Of a DNA stretch of 64,000 nt, positions 36,442 to 44,732 are shown in pieces. The notes beneath the pieces are model-generated. The model saw only the letters and a list, made by a program, of their open reading frames with translations, did not search any database and was not told where the DNA came from. Position 1 is the stretch's first letter, and the number at the start of each line of letters is the position of its first letter. Position numbers and translations under genes: made by a program. Origin of the DNA: an uncultured Prevotellaceae bacterium (lineage in GTDB: Bacteria; Bacteroidota; Bacteroidia; Bacteroidales; Bacteroidaceae). The stretch is taken from positions 62,001 through 126,000 of the forward strand of contig ONCG01000015.1 in the NCBI GenBank assembly GCA_900316285.1, written 5' to 3'.

Positions 36442-36768
36442 TCACTTCAGAGCTTCTTCGATTTCTGAAGTCAACTTCCCGAGAATATCGTTGATAGGCG
36501 CTGTGTCATTGCGCTTAGCCTCCTTCTGGTAGCGAAGCGCAATGTCGAGCATGGCAGCATAGAGGATCTGCTTCTCACTACGCTTGCCCCTGAGGAGGCT
36601 TGCATAGGTGTTCATCACATCCGAGATTAGCTTGGCTGCATTGCGATAATACTCCTCTTCATCACGGTAAACCTTTACCGCCATGTCGGTATCATACAAG
36701 TGCAACGTTATATTCAATTTGCTGTCGTCTTGCCTGGTCGTTTTCTGCTTGTCGTTTTCTTCAGCCAT
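36442..36768 (-). CDS. zapA: Cell division protein ZapA
   Basis: 108 residues. ZapA bundles FtsZ filaments at the division ring. The N-terminal beta-domain ([34 protein letters not shown]) and C-terminal coiled coil fit the family, and the size is typical. It lies 12 bp after the small coiled-coil gene and 28 bp before rny, so the three are probably one transcript. Sequence similarity in this family is low, but position and pattern agree. Confidence 0.88.
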   Translation of the reverse strand: MAEENDKQKTTRQDDSKLNITLHLYDTDMAVKVYRDEEEYYRNAAKLISDVMNTYASLLRGKRSEKQILYAAMLDIALRYQKEAKRNDTAPINDILGKLTSEIEEALK

Positions 36769-36780
36769 CGTCGCTCTGTT

Positions 36781-37074
36781 TTACTTTTCACTCAGTAGCG
36801 TGATACATTTGTTCACATCCTTGATGAGCTTGGCCAATCGTTTCTGGGCACCTTCAAGGTCGCCATCTGAAATCTCAATCATCCTGGCCATCTTCAGGCT
36901 ATTGTAGTCGTTCTGGGACTGCGCGAGTTTCGCCTCGAGTTCGCTGATGCGAGCATCGCGCTCGTCTACCATCGCATAGAGGTCAGCATTCTCCTTCTTC
37001 ATGTCTTTAAACTGGAGAATCAGCTGTCTGATGCGGGTAGTGAAAAGCGTTAAAGTCTTCTCGTTTGCTTCCAT
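36781..37074 (-). CDS. Small coiled-coil protein, ZapB-like
   Basis: 97 residues, almost wholly predicted coiled coil (QFKDMKKENADLYAMVDERDARISELEAK by position 22-50). It has no other domain. Standing directly before zapA, it may be the Bacteroidota counterpart of the ZapA-binding coiled-coil proteins. That role is inference from position and shape. It starts the operon behind a good promoter (37093-37124). Confidence 0.75.
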   Translation of the reverse strand: MEANEKTLTLFTTRIRQLILQFKDMKKENADLYAMVDERDARISELEAKLAQSQNDYNSLKMARMIEISDGDLEGAQKRLAKLIKDVNKCITLLSEK

Positions 37075-37092
37075 ACGTCTACAATTTGGTTA

Positions 37093-37124
37093 CAAAATTA
37101 ATTGTTTTTATTGAATTGCACAAA
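37093..37124 (-). promoter_or_regulatory. Promoter of the ZapB-like/zapA/rny operon
   Basis: Minus strand TTTG (37124-37121), 20 bp, TAATTTTG (37100-37093): full match to the Bacteroidota consensus, about 19 bp before the first ATG. Confidence 0.8.
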
Positions 37125-37170
37125 TAAATTGTAACTTTTTTTACTTATGGACTTGCATTAAAGCAATTCT

Positions 37171-37794
37171 TTAAGCATTTTCTTCCTTCTTCTTGGGTTC
37201 CTTCTTGGCTAACATCACCACTTGATAGACAAAATCCGTCACCCATTTCTGTGAGAAGCCAAGACGCTTGTCATACTGGCGGATGGCAACTACCGTCTTC
37301 ATCACGCCGGCGTCCTTATAGTCGTTTTTGTTGAAGATGTCATTTACGGTCTTTTCCGTCATCTGGTAGATGGCGCTCTTGAAGAATGAAGGCAGGCGCA
37401 GTTTGAACTTCATGAGGTTGCCCATGAGCATCATCAAATCCTGTGAAAAGCCCTGGAACTGAACGAGATAAGTCTGGGCATCTTGCAATTTGTTGCAGTT
37501 TTTACGAACGCTCTGATCAATCTCCTTGAAGAAGCCATCGTCTACATTGTAAACTTCTTTCATCATCTTCTTACAAAATGCCTTTTCTCCTACACCAAGT
37601 TTATTATTCTGTGTAGGCACCTTCAGCGTAGCCTTAAACATGCGAAGGTCAGGGAGCATTGCTAAATTATTGATACCCAATTGAGAAGCAATCGCCGATT
37701 GAAAGTATACTCTAACGAGCATCATATAGTCTTCAATACCGCCGGCCTTCTTCTCATCTTGTTTCTTTCCAAATAGTTTTGATAAAAATCCCAT
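37171..37794 (-). CDS. Conserved hypothetical cytoplasmic protein
   Basis: 207 residues. Begins MGFLSKLFGKKQDEKK, a short amphipathic lead followed by a charged linker, then a helical domain (AFCKKMMKEVYNVDDGFF, SFFKSAIYQMTEKTVNDIF). It ends in a Lys/Glu-rich tail. I do not recognise a family. Start 37794 is set by the promoter at 37852-37882; the longer frame to 37992 would run across that promoter. It stands back to back with rmlA, and their promoters are within about 45 bp of each other. Confidence 0.75.
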   Translation of the reverse strand: MGFLSKLFGKKQDEKKAGGIEDYMMLVRVYFQSAIASQLGINNLAMLPDLRMFKATLKVPTQNNKLGVGEKAFCKKMMKEVYNVDDGFFKEIDQSVRKNCNKLQDAQTYLVQFQGFSQDLMMLMGNLMKFKLRLPSFFKSAIYQMTEKTVNDIFNKNDYKDAGVMKTVVAIRQYDKRLGFSQKWVTDFVYQVVMLAKKEPKKKEENA

Positions 37795-37851
37795 AATGTT
37801 TTGACAAATTATTTCACGTGTTTTGTGCCTCAGAATCAACTGAACGGCATG

Positions 37852-37882
37852 CAAAATTACAACAATCTGAGCAAATAACAAA
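37852..37882 (-). promoter_or_regulatory. Promoter of the 37171-37794 gene
   Basis: Minus strand TTTG (37882-37879), 19 bp, TAATTTTG (37859-37852). Confidence 0.72.
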
Positions 37883-37901
37883 AAAAAGTAGCTAAAATCG
37901 C

Positions 37902-37932
37902 TTGCCGTAACCATGTTTTTTTCGTAACTTTG
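37902..37932 (+). promoter_or_regulatory. Promoter of rmlA and the + strand exopolysaccharide genes
   Basis: TTG (37902-37904), 20 bp, TAACTTTG (37925-37932). The leader is about 80 nt to ATG 38021 and contains a short ATTTTTTAATTG stretch. Confidence 0.72.
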
Positions 37933-38020
37933 CACCGTTTTATAAAACAACGTTGGTTGCCGGGCATCTTTGCAACATGCCAAAAGCACCAATTTTCATT
38001 ATTTTTTAATTGCCATTACA

Positions 38021-38893
38021 ATGAAAGGTATTGTTTTAGCAGGCGGTTCAGGCACGCGCCTCTACCCCATCACGAAAGGTATCAGCAAACAGCTGATCCC
38101 CATCTTCGATAAGCCGATGATCTACTATCCCATCTCGGCTCTCATGCAGGCAGGCATCCGCGAGATACTGATTATCTCTACCCCCCATGACCTGCCGGGC
38201 TTCCGTCGTCTACTTGGCGACGGCAACGACTTCGGTGTGCATTTCGAATACGCTGAGCAACCTAGTCCCGATGGACTGGCCCAGGCATTCATCATCGGCG
38301 AGAAGTTCATCGGCGACGACTGTGCCTGCCTGGTGTTGGGCGACAACATCTTCCACGGCGTAGGTTTCACCGAACTACTGCGCCAAAGCGTCGTCGATGC
38401 CGAACAGCATGGTAAGGCTTCTGTCTTCGGCTATTATGTGAACGACCCCGAACGTTATGGCGTGGCAGAGATTGATGCCGAGGGCAACTGCCTGAGCATT
38501 GAGGAGAAGCCCAAGCAGCCAAAGAGCAACTATGCCGTCGTCGGTCTGTATTTCTATCCCAACAGCGTTGTTGAAATTGCAAAGAACATCAAGCCCAGTG
38601 CCCGTGGCGAACTCGAGATTACAACCGTCAACCAGGAATATCTGAAGCGTGGTGAACTGAAAGTGAAGAAGCTGCAACGCGGCTTTGCTTGGCTCGATAC
38701 CGGCACCCACGACAGTCTGAGCGAGGCCAGCACGTTCATCGAAGTCATCGAGAAACGTCAGGGTCTAAAGATTGCCTGTCTGGAAGAGATTGCCCTCCTG
38801 CAGGGTTGGATTACCAAGGAGCAACTGCGCGAAATTGCCAAGCCGATGGAGAAGAATGCCTATGGACAGTATCTCCTTCAATTGGTCAAGTAA
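38021..38893 (+). CDS. rmlA: Glucose-1-phosphate thymidylyltransferase
   Basis: 290 residues. Makes dTDP-glucose from dTTP and glucose 1-phosphate, the entry to dTDP-rhamnose and other deoxysugars. The nucleotide-binding signature [16 protein letters not shown] is at the N-terminus, followed by KPMIYYPIS and LGDNIFHG; sugar-site residues are in [15 protein letters not shown] and [14 protein letters not shown]. Start 38021 agrees with the promoter at 37902. rmlB, C and D are not in the window, so they lie elsewhere or the product feeds another dTDP-sugar. A Wzc-type kinase follows after 51 bp. Confidence 0.95.
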   Translation: MKGIVLAGGSGTRLYPITKGISKQLIPIFDKPMIYYPISALMQAGIREILIISTPHDLPGFRRLLGDGNDFGVHFEYAEQPSPDGLAQAFIIGEKFIGDDCACLVLGDNIFHGVGFTELLRQSVVDAEQHGKASVFGYYVNDPERYGVAEIDAEGNCLSIEEKPKQPKSNYAVVGLYFYPNSVVEIAKNIKPSARGELEITTVNQEYLKRGELKVKKLQRGFAWLDTGTHDSLSEASTFIEVIEKRQGLKIACLEEIALLQGWITKEQLREIAKPMEKNAYGQYLLQLVK

Positions 38894-38944
38894 CACACTC
38901 ACCTTTTTTATATATTGGATAATAATTGAATAAAGAAATAAGAA

Positions 38945-41455
38945 ATGGAAGAAAACAAAAACTTAAGCAATGAGAATGTTTTGGAACTGGAAGAGAAATC
39001 TATGTTCGATTTCCAAACCATCTACACAACTCTCATTCTCAATTGGAAATGGTTCGTGCTCTCACTCATCATCTGTCTGGGACTCGCAGCCATCTATCTG
39101 CGTTACAAAACTCCTGTGTATCAGGCTTATGCCAAGATGCTGATTAAGGACGAAGACAACAACAGCCGCGGCCGCAACAGCATCATGAACGCTGCCACAC
39201 TGGGTACCATCACCAACTCTGCCGGTATCGACAACGAGATGGAAATCCTGAAGTCGCGTTCCATCGCCGAGCAGGCTGTGCGCGACCTGAAGCTCTATAC
39301 CACCTATCGTATGCAAGGTAGGGTGAAGGAGACACTCCTTTACAAGAATCAGCCCATCACCGTCGACCTAGATCCTGCCCATCTGGAGAAGTTGGCAGCA
39401 CCCATCGACCTACAGATACTTTGCGAGGATAACAGCTATCATGTGACAGGAACGGTAGGTTTGGCCGGTGCCATCGACAAGACCATTGCCAAACTGCCGG
39501 CATCCCTCTCCACCAGCGAGGGTACGCTCACCTTCACCTCCAATACCACGGAGCCCGTGAAGTCCGGAACAACACTGCTAGTCACCATTCGTTCGCCGAA
39601 AGTAGCATCGTATAAATATGCTGGCTCTCTATCGGTCGGTCAGGCTTCGAAAACCACCACCATCGCACAACTGGTGCTGAACGATGAAATCCCACAGCGC
39701 GCCGTCGACTACCTGAAGCAGCTCATTGTCTGCTACAACCGTCAGGCCAACGAAGACAAGAACGAGGTTGCCGTGCGTACAGAGGCCTTCATTAACTCTC
39801 GTCTAGAGAAGATCAATGCCGAGCTTGGCAATACCGAGGGTCAGCTTGAAGCTTATAAGCGCGCTCACAACATGGTGGAGTTAAAGATGAATGCCGGACA
39901 GGCTATGACGAACCAGAACGCCTACGACCAGAAGCTGGCAGAAGCCAACACACAGGTAGCACTCATCAACAGCCTCAACGAGGAGATGAATTCTACAGCC
40001 GGCACCTACAAGACGCTGCCTTCTAACGTAGGTCTTGCCGATGCTGGTACACAACAAATGATCAATCGCTACAACGAATTGGCACTCGAGCGTAATCGTC
40101 TGCTCCGCTCTGCTTCCGAGAACAGCCCCACGGTGACCCCGCTCACCGCACAGCTCGACGAGTTGCAGGCCAGCATCCAGAGCTCGCTCAACCAGACACG
40201 TAGAAACTACGAGATTCAACGCAACTCCATTGCTCAGCAATTCAACAAGTACAGCGCACAGGTTGGTGCAACACCTGAACAGGAGCGCATGCTCACCCAG
40301 ATTGGTCGTCAGCAGGACGTGAAATCGGGTCTATACCTGATGCTACTGCAGAAGCGTGAGGAAAACTCTATCTCACTCGCTGCTACCGCTGACAAGGGCC
40401 GCCTCATCGACGAGCCTACAGCTGCTGGCAAGGTAAGCCCAAAGTCCTCGATGATCATGCTTATCGCTTTGCTGCTCGGTCTGGCCATCCCCGCCTTGAT
40501 TCTCTTCCTCATGTCCTTCTTCCGCTATAAGATTGAAGGTCACGACGATGTGGCACGTCTCACCAAGCTGCCCATCCTTGCCGATGTGGCTGTGGCCAGC
40601 GAAACTGCCAAGACGAAGGCCGACATCGTGGTTCACGAGAACAAGAACAACCAAATGGAGGAAATCTTCCGTGCCATGCGTACCAATGTTCAGTTCATGC
40701 TGGCCGAGAACGAGAAGGTCATCCTCTTCACATCTAGTACCTCGGGTGAAGGTAAGACGTTCAACGCCGCCAACCTGGCTGTCAGCTTCGCACTACTGGG
40801 CAAGAAGGTTATCCTCGTCGGTCTCGACATTCGTAAGCCGCGACTCGCTGAGCTCTTTGAAATCGACGACCACAAGCATGGTATCACGCCGTTGCTCACC
40901 CACGACAACCCCACTTGGGAACAGATTCAGGCACAGGTGCTACCTTCTGGCATCAACAACAACCTCGACCTGTTGCTCGCCGGTCCGATTCCTCCCAACC
41001 CCACCGAGCTCATCGCCCGCACATCACTGGAGGTTATCTTCGAGCATCTGCGTGAGAACTACGACTACATCCTCATCGACTCCGCTCCTGTCGGTCTGGT
41101 TACCGATACGCTGCAGATTGGTCGTGTCGCCGACGCCACCGTCTACATGTGTCGTGCCGACTATACACCGAAGGAGAGTTTCAACCTCATCAATTCGCTC
41201 GATGCCGACAAGAAACTTCCGAAGATGTCCATCGTCCTCAACGGTATCGACATGTCGAAGAAGAAGTACGGCTACTACTATGGCTACGGCAAGTATGGTC
41301 GCTACGGCCGCTATGGTCGCTACGGCAAGTACAGCTATGGCAAGTATGGCAAGTACAGCTACGGAACCTACGGAGGTTATGGTGGCTATGGCAGCTACGG
41401 CAATTATGCCAAGAGTAGCTATGGCGACAAGAACGATACATCCATCAAGCGATAG
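38945..41455 (+). CDS. Wzc-type polysaccharide co-polymerase and BY tyrosine kinase
   Basis: 836 residues. An N-terminal Wzz chain-length domain with membrane helices near 35-55 and about 505-525, a periplasmic coiled region between, then a cytoplasmic BY-kinase: Walker A TSSTSGEGKTFNAANLA, A' GLDIRKPRLAELF, B YILIDSAPVGLVTD. It controls chain length and export of the polysaccharide made by the locus. The last 65 residues hold 20 tyrosines in G-[KR]-Y repeats, far beyond the usual cluster of about 6-8. No Wza-type outer-membrane exporter is adjacent. Confidence 0.93.
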   Translation: MEENKNLSNENVLELEEKSMFDFQTIYTTLILNWKWFVLSLIICLGLAAIYLRYKTPVYQAYAKMLIKDEDNNSRGRNSIMNAATLGTITNSAGIDNEMEILKSRSIAEQAVRDLKLYTTYRMQGRVKETLLYKNQPITVDLDPAHLEKLAAPIDLQILCEDNSYHVTGTVGLAGAIDKTIAKLPASLSTSEGTLTFTSNTTEPVKSGTTLLVTIRSPKVASYKYAGSLSVGQASKTTTIAQLVLNDEIPQRAVDYLKQLIVCYNRQANEDKNEVAVRTEAFINSRLEKINAELGNTEGQLEAYKRAHNMVELKMNAGQAMTNQNAYDQKLAEANTQVALINSLNEEMNSTAGTYKTLPSNVGLADAGTQQMINRYNELALERNRLLRSASENSPTVTPLTAQLDELQASIQSSLNQTRRNYEIQRNSIAQQFNKYSAQVGATPEQERMLTQIGRQQDVKSGLYLMLLQKREENSISLAATADKGRLIDEPTAAGKVSPKSSMIMLIALLLGLAIPALILFLMSFFRYKIEGHDDVARLTKLPILADVAVASETAKTKADIVVHENKNNQMEEIFRAMRTNVQFMLAENEKVILFTSSTSGEGKTFNAANLAVSFALLGKKVILVGLDIRKPRLAELFEIDDHKHGITPLLTHDNPTWEQIQAQVLPSGINNNLDLLLAGPIPPNPTELIARTSLEVIFEHLRENYDYILIDSAPVGLVTDTLQIGRVADATVYMCRADYTPKESFNLINSLDADKKLPKMSIVLNGIDMSKKKYGYYYGYGKYGRYGRYGRYGKYSYGKYGKYSYGTYGGYGGYGSYGNYAKSSYGDKNDTSIKR

Positions 41456-41469
41456 GTCTCGGCCTATCG

Positions 41470-41545
41470 CTTAAAATGGAAAATTGAAAATGAATTAAAA
41501 GACAATGGTCAATTATTCATTTTCAATTTTTCATTTTCCATTTCA
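41470..41545. repeat. AATTGAAAATG / CATTTTCAATT microrepeat pair
   Basis: GGAAAATTGAAAATG (41479-41493) and the inverted CATTTTCAATTTTTCATTTTCC (read in part, 41519-41540) form an AT-rich inverted pair between the Wzc and HAD genes. The same text occurs in frame inside the GT2 gene at 45367-45401. Confidence 0.7.
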
Positions 41546-41573
41546 GATTATTTTGAATTAATAATATGAATCT

Positions 41574-42005
41574 ATGACTATTGCAGTAGATTTCGACGGA
41601 ACAATCGTAGAACACAAATATCCCGAAATTGGTGAGGAACTTCCCTTCGCCACCGAAACCTTGCGCATGCTTATCAAGGACCAGCATCGTCTGATCCTCT
41701 GGAGCGTACGCGAAGGCCAGCTCCTTGAAGATGCCATCAACTGGTGCCGTGAACGCGGTGTAGAGTTCTATGCAGTCAACAAGGACTATCCTGAGGAGAA
41801 AGTAGAGTGGAACAATCACTTCTCTCGTAAGATTAAAGCCGATGTTTGGATCGACGACCGCAACATCGGTGGCATTCCTGACTGGGGACAGATTTATCAG
41901 ATGATCTCACAAGGTCTCACATGGAAGGACCTCATCGCACAAGCATCCCGCCGAAGTCTCGAACACCACGAGGCTCCCAAAAAGAAACACTGGTGGAGCA
42001 AGTAG
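41574..42005 (+). CDS. Small HAD-superfamily hydrolase
   Basis: 143 residues. HAD motif I is AVDFDGTIVEH with the Asp nucleophile and acid; LWSVREGQLLEDAI resembles motif II; ADVWIDDRNIGG supplies the acidic motif IV. It belongs to the small cap-less HAD proteins of Bacteroidota whose substrate is not settled; a sugar- or nucleotide-phosphate is plausible next to polysaccharide genes. It ends at an unusual hairpin array. Confidence 0.8.
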   Translation: MTIAVDFDGTIVEHKYPEIGEELPFATETLRMLIKDQHRLILWSVREGQLLEDAINWCRERGVEFYAVNKDYPEEKVEWNNHFSRKIKADVWIDDRNIGGIPDWGQIYQMISQGLTWKDLIAQASRRSLEHHEAPKKKHWWSK

Positions 42006-42018
42006 GCACCGAAGCGTC

Positions 42019-42106
42019 GTGTAAAGCAGCGTGCTGCGTGTAAGGGCTTTCGCCCGTGTAAAGCGCTAAAAGCGCGAGTAAAGCCCTTCGGGCGTTCAAT
42101 GTTCAA
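42019..42106. repeat. Hairpin array with GTGTAA spacers
   Basis: GTGTAA at 42019, 42038 and 42056, GAGTAA at 42076, GTTCAA at 42094 and 42101. Between successive hexamers lie hairpins with different stems: GCAGC-GT-GCTGC, GGGC-TTTC-GCCC, GCGCT-AAA-AGCGC and GCCC-TTC-GGGC. Period 18-20 bp. Starts 14 bp after the HAD stop codon. Confidence 0.8.
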
Positions 42107-42150
42107 ATGCACAACGTTCGCCAATAATTCACCAAGAATATGCCACAAAC

Positions 42151-42185
42151 AAAAACGCTGATGGATTTCTCCACCAGCGTTTTTA
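42151..42185. terminator. Bidirectional intrinsic terminator
   Basis: AAAAACGCTG-ATGG pairs with CCA-CCAGCGTTTTT around TTTCT, flanked by A- and T-runs. It lies between the two hairpin arrays and serves the convergent HAD and WecA-like genes. Confidence 0.85.
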
Positions 42186-42190
42186 TGTAC

Positions 42191-42270
42191 CCTTTACACG
42201 CCGTCAGGCCTTACCCGCGCTTCAGCGCTTTACACGCAGCTTGCTGCTTTACACGGCGCTTCGCGCCTAC
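42191..42270. repeat. Hairpin array with TTACAC spacers (inverse orientation)
   Basis: TTACAC at 42194, TTACCC at 42211, TTACAC at 42230 and 42249, then CTACAT at 42267, bracketing GCC-GTCA-GGC, GCGC-TTCA-GCGC, GCAGC-TT-GCTGC and GGCGC-TTC-GCGCC. The last hexamer overlaps the stop codon of the WecA-like gene (42267-42269). Confidence 0.8.
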
Positions 42271-43463
42271 ATCCTATCCATCAACCTTCTCATTCCTTTA
42301 TAGAAAGGCCCCGTTTCCACGTGGCTCAATTCAGCCACACGCTTCAGTACCTTATAGGGATGACGGTCGTGATTCATTCTTCTGACGATATAGTATATTC
42401 CAGAGGTATTCAAGAATCCGACCAATACGACAACGAGGAATTGTACCGTCGCATTGGCACCCAACTGGTAACTGATAAACCAACAAAAAATATTCAGAGC
42501 ATTCAGCAGAATCACACATGCAGATGTACCCACATGCGAGAAGCCAATCTCTATGAACAGATGATGCAGGTGCGACTTATCAGCATGGAACGGAGATACA
42601 CCCTTCATGATTCGTCCTGTCATCACACGCAACGTATCAAAGATGGGCACCGACAGCACAGAAATACAAAATGCCACCACTCCCATATTCGGGAAATTAA
42701 AGGCCACTCGCGATGTGTTATCCACTGTATGCAGCGTGAAGATAGTCATCAGCATACCCATCATCAGCGTTCCACTATCTCCTATAAACATCTTCGATCT
42801 TTTTCCAAACACATTGTGCAGGAAGAAGGGTATCAGGGCTCCTGCTGCCAACGCACACATAACAGCCATCGTGCCATCATGCGACGCACAGAAGAACACA
42901 CCGAATACCATGCTCGCCATGATGCATAATCCCGACGACAATCCATCAACCCCATCAATCATATTGATAGCATTAATGATTCCGCAACCGCCAAAGGCTA
43001 CCAATGGCAGCGACAAGTAAACAGGCAACTTATGAATCCCGAACAATCCGTGGAAGTCATTCATGTTCACCAAGTCCATCTTCACGACAAAGCCTATTAC
43101 CAACACTTCTATTACCAAACGCAGGATAGGACTCAATCCGATAATATCGTCGCCCATACCGACATATAGCATCACAGTGATAGCAACGATCGATGTAAAC
43201 AAGGCATAACTGTTGAAAAACACGCTAGTGGCACCTGCACCGATGATGATGCCCCAGATTACGGCGACACCACCCATCACTGGCACAGGCCTCTCTTGCA
43301 ACTTCCGCTCATCAGGTTCATCCATCGCACTCATCTTCTTGGCTACTTTCACTACGAAGGGATGCACCATAAACACCAGCACCATTGAAATCACAAACGG
43401 AAGAATAATACCTACCAGCCAGAGCCTCCATCCGAGATCAATCAAATAATGTATAATCTCCAT
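42267..43463 (-). CDS. WecA/MraY-family undecaprenyl-phosphate sugar-1-phosphate transferase
   Basis: 398 residues with about eleven membrane helices. Diagnostic loops are visible: DEPDERKLQERPVPVMGG, NAINMIDGVDGLSSG, FIGDSGTLMMG and the C-terminal HADKSHLHH. It transfers a GlcNAc-1-phosphate-type sugar to undecaprenyl phosphate to begin a polysaccharide unit. It lies at the promoter-distal end of the minus-strand glycosyltransferase run, facing the + strand Wzc/HAD genes. Which sugar it uses cannot be read. Confidence 0.93.
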   Translation of the reverse strand: MEIIHYLIDLGWRLWLVGIILPFVISMVLVFMVHPFVVKVAKKMSAMDEPDERKLQERPVPVMGGVAVIWGIIIGAGATSVFFNSYALFTSIVAITVMLYVGMGDDIIGLSPILRLVIEVLVIGFVVKMDLVNMNDFHGLFGIHKLPVYLSLPLVAFGGCGIINAINMIDGVDGLSSGLCIMASMVFGVFFCASHDGTMAVMCALAAGALIPFFLHNVFGKRSKMFIGDSGTLMMGMLMTIFTLHTVDNTSRVAFNFPNMGVVAFCISVLSVPIFDTLRVMTGRIMKGVSPFHADKSHLHHLFIEIGFSHVGTSACVILLNALNIFCWFISYQLGANATVQFLVVVLVGFLNTSGIYYIVRRMNHDRHPYKVLKRVAELSHVETGPFYKGMRRLMDRM

Positions 43464-43508
43464 AAAAAATATCCGTTTAATTATATCTTATAAAATTCCA
43501 AATCAATT

Positions 43509-44618
43509 TTAACTTTGATATCCTCGCAATGCAAGTCTTAAATATTGGCAGAAACACCATATAGTATCTTTTGGAAAGACAAGAAAATTGTTTACATACA
43601 CAGGGAGTTGCCCTAACAAAGTAACTATTTTTTTTAACAATACGTTGGCATCCCCACCCAATTGCTTCACTTTCTGCCGAGTTCCAAAATTACCTGTATA
43701 CAGAATTAGCTTCATAATCTTTTTCCCCTTTCCGATTAATCGCTCGTCATAAAAAGGCATTCTCTCTACAGGATATCCTAATTCATGTACAGCCATTACT
43801 CCAAATGCTTGCCAGTAATCACGTAGTCCCAAAAAGATCAAATCTTCTTCTAAGGCCCTTAAGTCAATCTTCTCATAATTTTTGTGAACAAACATCATCC
43901 AGTCACTCACCTGCCGCAATCCAACTCCGCCAGAACCCATCAGATGACCGAGCATATGCGTAAATATAAAAATCGAATCAAATTGCACAGACGGTACCAC
44001 TAGCCCATCTACATCCTCATTACGTATTATTCTAACCTTCTCACAAAGTCTTTTTTCCTTCCATTGTTCCAAATTTCGCGAACACTTCTTGTTCACAAGG
44101 AATTGGAAATCACCATGTATTTCCACTACTATACCCTTATATAGGAAAGCTGCATGTTTCCTTTTTACATCTTCCCCATCAAGCGTCGATATTTCCGCCA
44201 TCAACTTCTTCGCTCTCTCATATTGCCCGTCACCAGTAACCAGAAGGTCTATATCTCCAACTGTTCGCCTCAAAGGATTCTTATAGTTTGCCGCAACCCC
44301 CTGACCTTTCAAAAGTATTGTTTGAACACCCATTCTTTCCATTTGTGAAATCAAATAGGGAACGAATGCATTCAACTTTCTATTTTCGTCTTCAATTTCT
44401 GCCGTCTGTTTATAAAACTGCAACATAAGTTGCCGCCTCCCTTGTTTCTCCCTTGGCAATTGCGAAATACCCTCAACCACTAAGCCCACCACTGTCTGTT
44501 CCTGAGCTAATCTAAACACACCATCCCAGTCGGTCTCCACAGAAAACATCGACACATCCAAAGGTATGCCCCAGAGGCCCGTTTTATACAACTGAAGAAA
44601 AATATCTATATTGTTCAT
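43509..44618 (-). CDS. Nucleotidyltransferase-fold family protein (NTP_transf_5-like)
   Basis: 369 residues. The nucleotidyltransferase core is visible as LLKGQGVAANYKNPLRRTVGDIDLLV, with the GDIDLLV acidic pair, followed by HGDFQFLVNK and a helical C-terminus. Proteins of this kind are frequent in capsule and lasso-peptide loci; their reaction is mostly unknown. The frame is intact and AT-rich like its neighbours. It lies 45 bp upstream of the WecA-like gene. Confidence 0.75.
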   Translation of the reverse strand: MNNIDIFLQLYKTGLWGIPLDVSMFSVETDWDGVFRLAQEQTVVGLVVEGISQLPREKQGRRQLMLQFYKQTAEIEDENRKLNAFVPYLISQMERMGVQTILLKGQGVAANYKNPLRRTVGDIDLLVTGDGQYERAKKLMAEISTLDGEDVKRKHAAFLYKGIVVEIHGDFQFLVNKKCSRNLEQWKEKRLCEKVRIIRNEDVDGLVVPSVQFDSIFIFTHMLGHLMGSGGVGLRQVSDWMMFVHKNYEKIDLRALEEDLIFLGLRDYWQAFGVMAVHELGYPVERMPFYDERLIGKGKKIMKLILYTGNFGTRQKVKQLGGDANVLLKKIVTLLGQLPVYVNNFLVFPKDTIWCFCQYLRLALRGYQS

Positions 44619-44675
44619 CTAAAACAATTAATGTTCATTTTAAACGATACCAGCCGCAGAGCACGCTGTCAGGCC

Positions 44676-44732
44676 TTACTCACGATTTAGCGCCTTACAC
44701 GAGCCAACGGCTCCTTCACTTGCGCAGCAAGT
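44676..44732. repeat. TTACAC hairpin array over the 3' end of a GT2 gene
   Basis: TTACTC 44676, TTACAC 44695 and TTCACT 44715 are spaced 19-20 bp. Hairpins AGCC-AACG-GGCT-like and CACTTGC-GCA-GCAAGTG lie between and after them. The last unit covers the stop codon at 44716. Confidence 0.65.
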
